NCBI GenBank assembly: GCA_910587235.1
Contig: CAJUKD010000020.1
Span: forward strand, 1-43,263
Length of the DNA: 43,263 nucleotides
Direction: 5' to 3'
DNA from: an uncultured Muribaculaceae bacterium
GTDB lineage: Bacteria; Bacteroidota; Bacteroidia; Bacteroidales; Muribaculaceae
The notes below the pieces were generated by a model. It had not been told where the DNA came from, searched no databases, and saw only the letters and a program-made list of their open reading frames with translations. Both the position numbers and the translations under genes were made by a program. Below, one piece after another: positions 43,217 through 43,263 of the stretch. Every line of letters begins with the position of its first letter. The first letter of the stretch is position 1.

Positions 43217-43263
43217 AGCCTCTTGTCGGATTCGAACCAACGACCCCGAGATTACAAATCACG
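43217..43263 (-). tRNA. tRNA-Thr (UGU anticodon), 5' part beyond the window
   Basis: The 3' portion of a tRNA: anticodon loop TTTGTAA (anticodon TGT), variable loop, T-stem GTTGG/CCGAC with loop TTCGAAT, acceptor 3' strand AAGAGGC and discriminator T. The 5' half (D-arm and acceptor 5' strand) lies outside the window. Confidence 0.9.

Overview
The window is a chromosomal segment of a member of the Bacteroidales, most likely a gut Muribaculaceae-like lineage. This placement is an inference. It rests on TAnnTTTG-type promoters without clear Shine-Dalgarno sites, SusC/SusD-type genes, a serine palmitoyltransferase of the Bacteroides sphingolipid type, BACON and BspA-like domains, a Por/T9SS-like C-terminal domain, and the tRNA-tuf-tRNA(Trp)-secE-nusG-rplKAJL-rpoBC order. 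Most genes are fairly GC-rich and closely packed. No insertion sequence, prophage, integrase or CRISPR array was seen.

Region 1 (about 80-6409, + strand) is a thiamine biosynthesis operon. A Bacteroidetes promoter places transcription start a few bases before a TPP riboswitch. The genes follow as thiS, a divergent ThiE/TenI-like gene, thiE, thiG, thiH, a thiF-like gene, a class I SAM methyltransferase, tenA and thiD, several with ATGA or longer overlaps. It encodes thiazole synthesis (ThiS/F/G/H), coupling (ThiE) and pyrimidine salvage and phosphorylation (TenA/ThiD). The de novo pyrimidine gene thiC is absent. The methyltransferase has no known place in the pathway.

Region 2 (6410-9240) holds a long inverted repeat, then dgt (dGTPase) and an aspartate-type aminotransferase on the - strand, the latter preceded by a promoter lying in a duplicated 36-bp repeat. 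Region 3 (9241-18132, + strand) is a SusC/SusD/SusE-like/SusF-like glycan capture cluster followed by a separately promoted secreted protein with SusE-like domains and a probable T9SS sorting domain. It contains no glycoside hydrolase and no regulator. A hairpin-rich, REP-like intergenic patch (18184-18345) closes it.

Region 4 (18374-26140, - strand) is a housekeeping run, in transcription order rplS, DUF177 (yceD), rpmF, fabH, era, der, pheS, nth, a TRIC/UPF0126 channel and a GtrA-family protein. Region 5 is the divergent gene spt (26378-27565, +) for sphingolipid synthesis. Region 6 (27656-30102, - strand) is an unusual three-gene envelope cassette: a small outer-membrane beta-barrel, a secreted LRR-caspase (peptidase C14) protein and a BACON-like lipoprotein. 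Its upstream region contains a G8 tract in the centre of a palindrome. I consider this the best candidate for an undescribed system.

Region 7 (30189-43263, - strand) is the conserved information-processing cluster: tRNA-Thr(UGU) (cut by the window end), tRNA-Tyr, tRNA-Gly, tRNA-Thr(GGU), tuf, tRNA-Trp, secE, nusG, rplK, rplA, rplJ, rplL, rpoB, rpoC. It has a likely attenuator between rplL and rpoB and a strong terminator after rpoC.
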